DNA from: Parus major
Taxonomy: Eukaryota; Chordata; Aves; Passeriformes; Paridae
Length of the DNA: 64,000 nucleotides
NCBI RefSeq assembly: GCF_001522545.3
Contig: NC_031799.1
Coordinates: forward strand, 29,067,503-29,131,502
Direction of reading: 5' to 3'
The stretch's first letter is position 1. Every line of letters starts with the position of its first letter. The notes below the pieces were generated by a model, which saw only the letters and a program-made list of their open reading frames with translations, searched no databases and was not told where the DNA came from. Position numbers and translations under genes: made by a program. This document shows, one piece after another, positions 62,401 through 64,000 of this stretch.

Positions 62401-63140
62401 GTGAGCCCATGCAAACCTCATGACATACAATAGATCCAAGTGCAAGGTGCTGCACTTGAAAGGGGGAAATCCCAAGTGAAATTCAGCGCCAGCTAAGAAT
62501 AGACTGAAAACTATCCCGAGGAGGAGGACTTGGGGGTGTTGGTTGACAACAAGCTCAAACATGAGTTGGCAATGTGCATTCACAGCCCAAAAAAGGCAAT
62601 TGTGTCCTGGGCTGCATCCTAAGCAGTGCGGCCAGCAGGGTTGGGGAGAGGATTCTGCCCCTCTGTCCTGCTCTGGAATGTTGCATCCAGGTGTGGGACA
62701 CCCAAAACAAGAAAGATGTGGAGCTCTTGGACTCAGTCCAAAGAGCTATAGAAGTGATCAAAGAGCTGGAGCACCTCTCCTTTGAAGAGGTTGTTAAACC
62801 AGGAGAAAGAAGTTTTTATGGAGATCTTATTTTGGCCTTTCAGTGTCCAAATGGGGCCTACAAGAAGGCTGAAAAGGCACTTTTCACATGTGCCTGGGTT
62901 GAGAGGCAGTGGCTTCAAATGGAAAGAGAATAGGTTTGTATTAGATACTAAAAAGAAATTCTGTACTTTGACGGTGGTGAGGCACTGGAATAGATTGCCT
63001 AGAGGGACGCTTCATTCCTAGAAGTGTTCAGTACATGGTTGGATGGGACTTCTAGCTGTTTGGACTAGTGGAAGTTGTCCCTGTCCATGGCAGGGGGACT
63101 TTATAATTTCTTCCAACCCAAACTGCTCTGTGATTCCATG

Positions 63141-64000
63141 TTTCCTGTGGAGAAGGAGGCAAAAAATGTCATCAATGATCTTTCATACAGTTGACTTGGG
63201 CCTTTGGCATTCTTCAGGTTCTTACAACAATGACAATCCTCAAATGATGACTATTTCTAAAACAAATTTAGATTTTTTTTGGTAACTGATCTGATACCTT
63301 GATATCAATGATATCTGGTCATTGATAACTGATACGATTTTGAATTAAACTGATATGTTTTTATTGAAACCCACATTTTCATACTGATGTCCATATTTTC
63401 TCCTTCATAATAGGATAGCATAGTTTTATGCTTCATGATAAAAACTGAACTTAATATGACCTAACATACTTATGCTTCATTTTTGCATTCTGCAATTGAA
63501 TTTATTTTATCAATTGCTTGCCAATTACAAAAATTTTTAAAAAAGGTAATAACATTCTAATCAGAACATGCTGTATATACATTAAAAATATTAAGAAATA
63601 TATTATTTTTATTAATTAAATAAATAATTTTATTAATAAGAATATTTAAACATTATATTTCATCTCAGACAGGCAGGTATTTTGAGATAAAGAATGGTTA
63701 AGAATTCTATAACTAGAGTTTTAATTTCAGCACAGCTCTACTTTCATTTAGGCTCAAAACGTTAAAGAAATCCTGCATACCTAGAACACTAGTTTTGAGA
63801 TTCTCAGAAGACAGAAGCCAATAGCTTCAATTACTAAATTATAAATGAGAAAATTAATTGATTTTCCAAAGTCCTAAGTGCTTAAGGAACTGCAGACATT
63901 TTTCAATACAGTGTGTAAACACAGAAAGGTGCATTTTCAGATATCTCTAGACATGGATATATGTTTCAAAATATTTCGCTCCTCATTTTTTATTCTTGTA
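63141..64000. other. AT-rich non-coding DNA at the right edge
   Basis: An imperfect inverted AT tract (TATTTTTATTAATTAAATAA-type) lies at about 63600-63650, and short TGATATCAATGATATC repeats at about 63298-63340. No gene is recognised. Confidence 0.45.

Larger units (their letters stand above)
60965..63140 (+). mobile_element. CR1 LINE copy, plus strand: ORF2 linker, RT and complete 3'UTR
   Basis: About 2.2 kb of CR1 in normal order. AGGGCATACAGCAAGCTTGT near 60987 and CTGGACAAACTCAAACAGAA near 61203 are from the ORF2 linker. AGAAAAGCTTCTATGG-like sequence near 61380, GAACTACAGGCCAGTCAGTG near 61842, and TTTGACGGATGGACCACTTG near 62135 are from the RT. CAAGTGCAAGGTGCTGCACT near 62437 and the CACTGGAATAGATTGCC block near 62984 mark the C-terminal end, and CTCTGTGATTCCATG at 63126-63140 is the 3' terminus. 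The 5' end is truncated near 60965. Many indels and stops have erased the long frame. Confidence 0.93.

Overview
The window looks like bird nuclear DNA. It is AT-rich, has no operon-like gene arrangement, and every recognisable block is a transposable-element relic. The relics are CR1 LINE copies in both orientations, several with the avian CR1 3' terminus (repeats of the ATTCTATGATTCTGTGATT type), and solo LTRs that I match from memory to abundant bird endogenous-retrovirus LTR families (TGT...ACA ends, mostly ERVL-like). I cannot name the species. Two N runs (125 and 275 bases) show that this is a draft assembly.

Layout. An ERV LTR lies near the left edge (about 115-828, +). CR1 fragments on the minus strand follow at 3320-3909 and 4723-5565. 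The longest CR1 copy (about 10846-13440, -) still shows endonuclease and reverse-transcriptase remnants. Then come an AT-rich palindromic tract (13905-14095), an old interrupted CR1 (14631-15599, +), a CR1 3' tail (16161-16381, +), and a GC-richer CR1 (18600-19877, +) that contains an assembly gap and a nested 374-bp LTR (19080-19453). Roughly 11 kb of AT-rich sequence with no recognisable repeat follows, then a second copy of the first LTR family (30925-31531, +), a CA microsatellite, and another solo LTR with an expanded TTA/TTG-type tract (34206-34815, +). About 24 kb of non-repetitive AT-rich DNA comes next. The right end has a 1.2-kb LTR with an internal gap (58953-60194) and a 2.2-kb CR1 (60965-63140, +) whose reading frame is destroyed.

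No intact protein-coding gene, tRNA, rRNA or CRISPR array is supported. The window is best read as a gene desert or a very large intron. Within the unique sequence I flag a few short open stretches bounded by good splice-site matches (28337-28403, 36122-36188, 55156-55294 and 57280-57438 on +; 20778-20812 on -), plus some perfect short inverted repeats. They are candidates only: phases of adjacent candidates do not chain into one transcript, and none matches a protein I recognise. I found no system that I could defend as new. The more interesting items are the nested insertion, the paired LTR copies, the isolated exon-like segments and a 13-bp perfect hairpin at 33092-33128.
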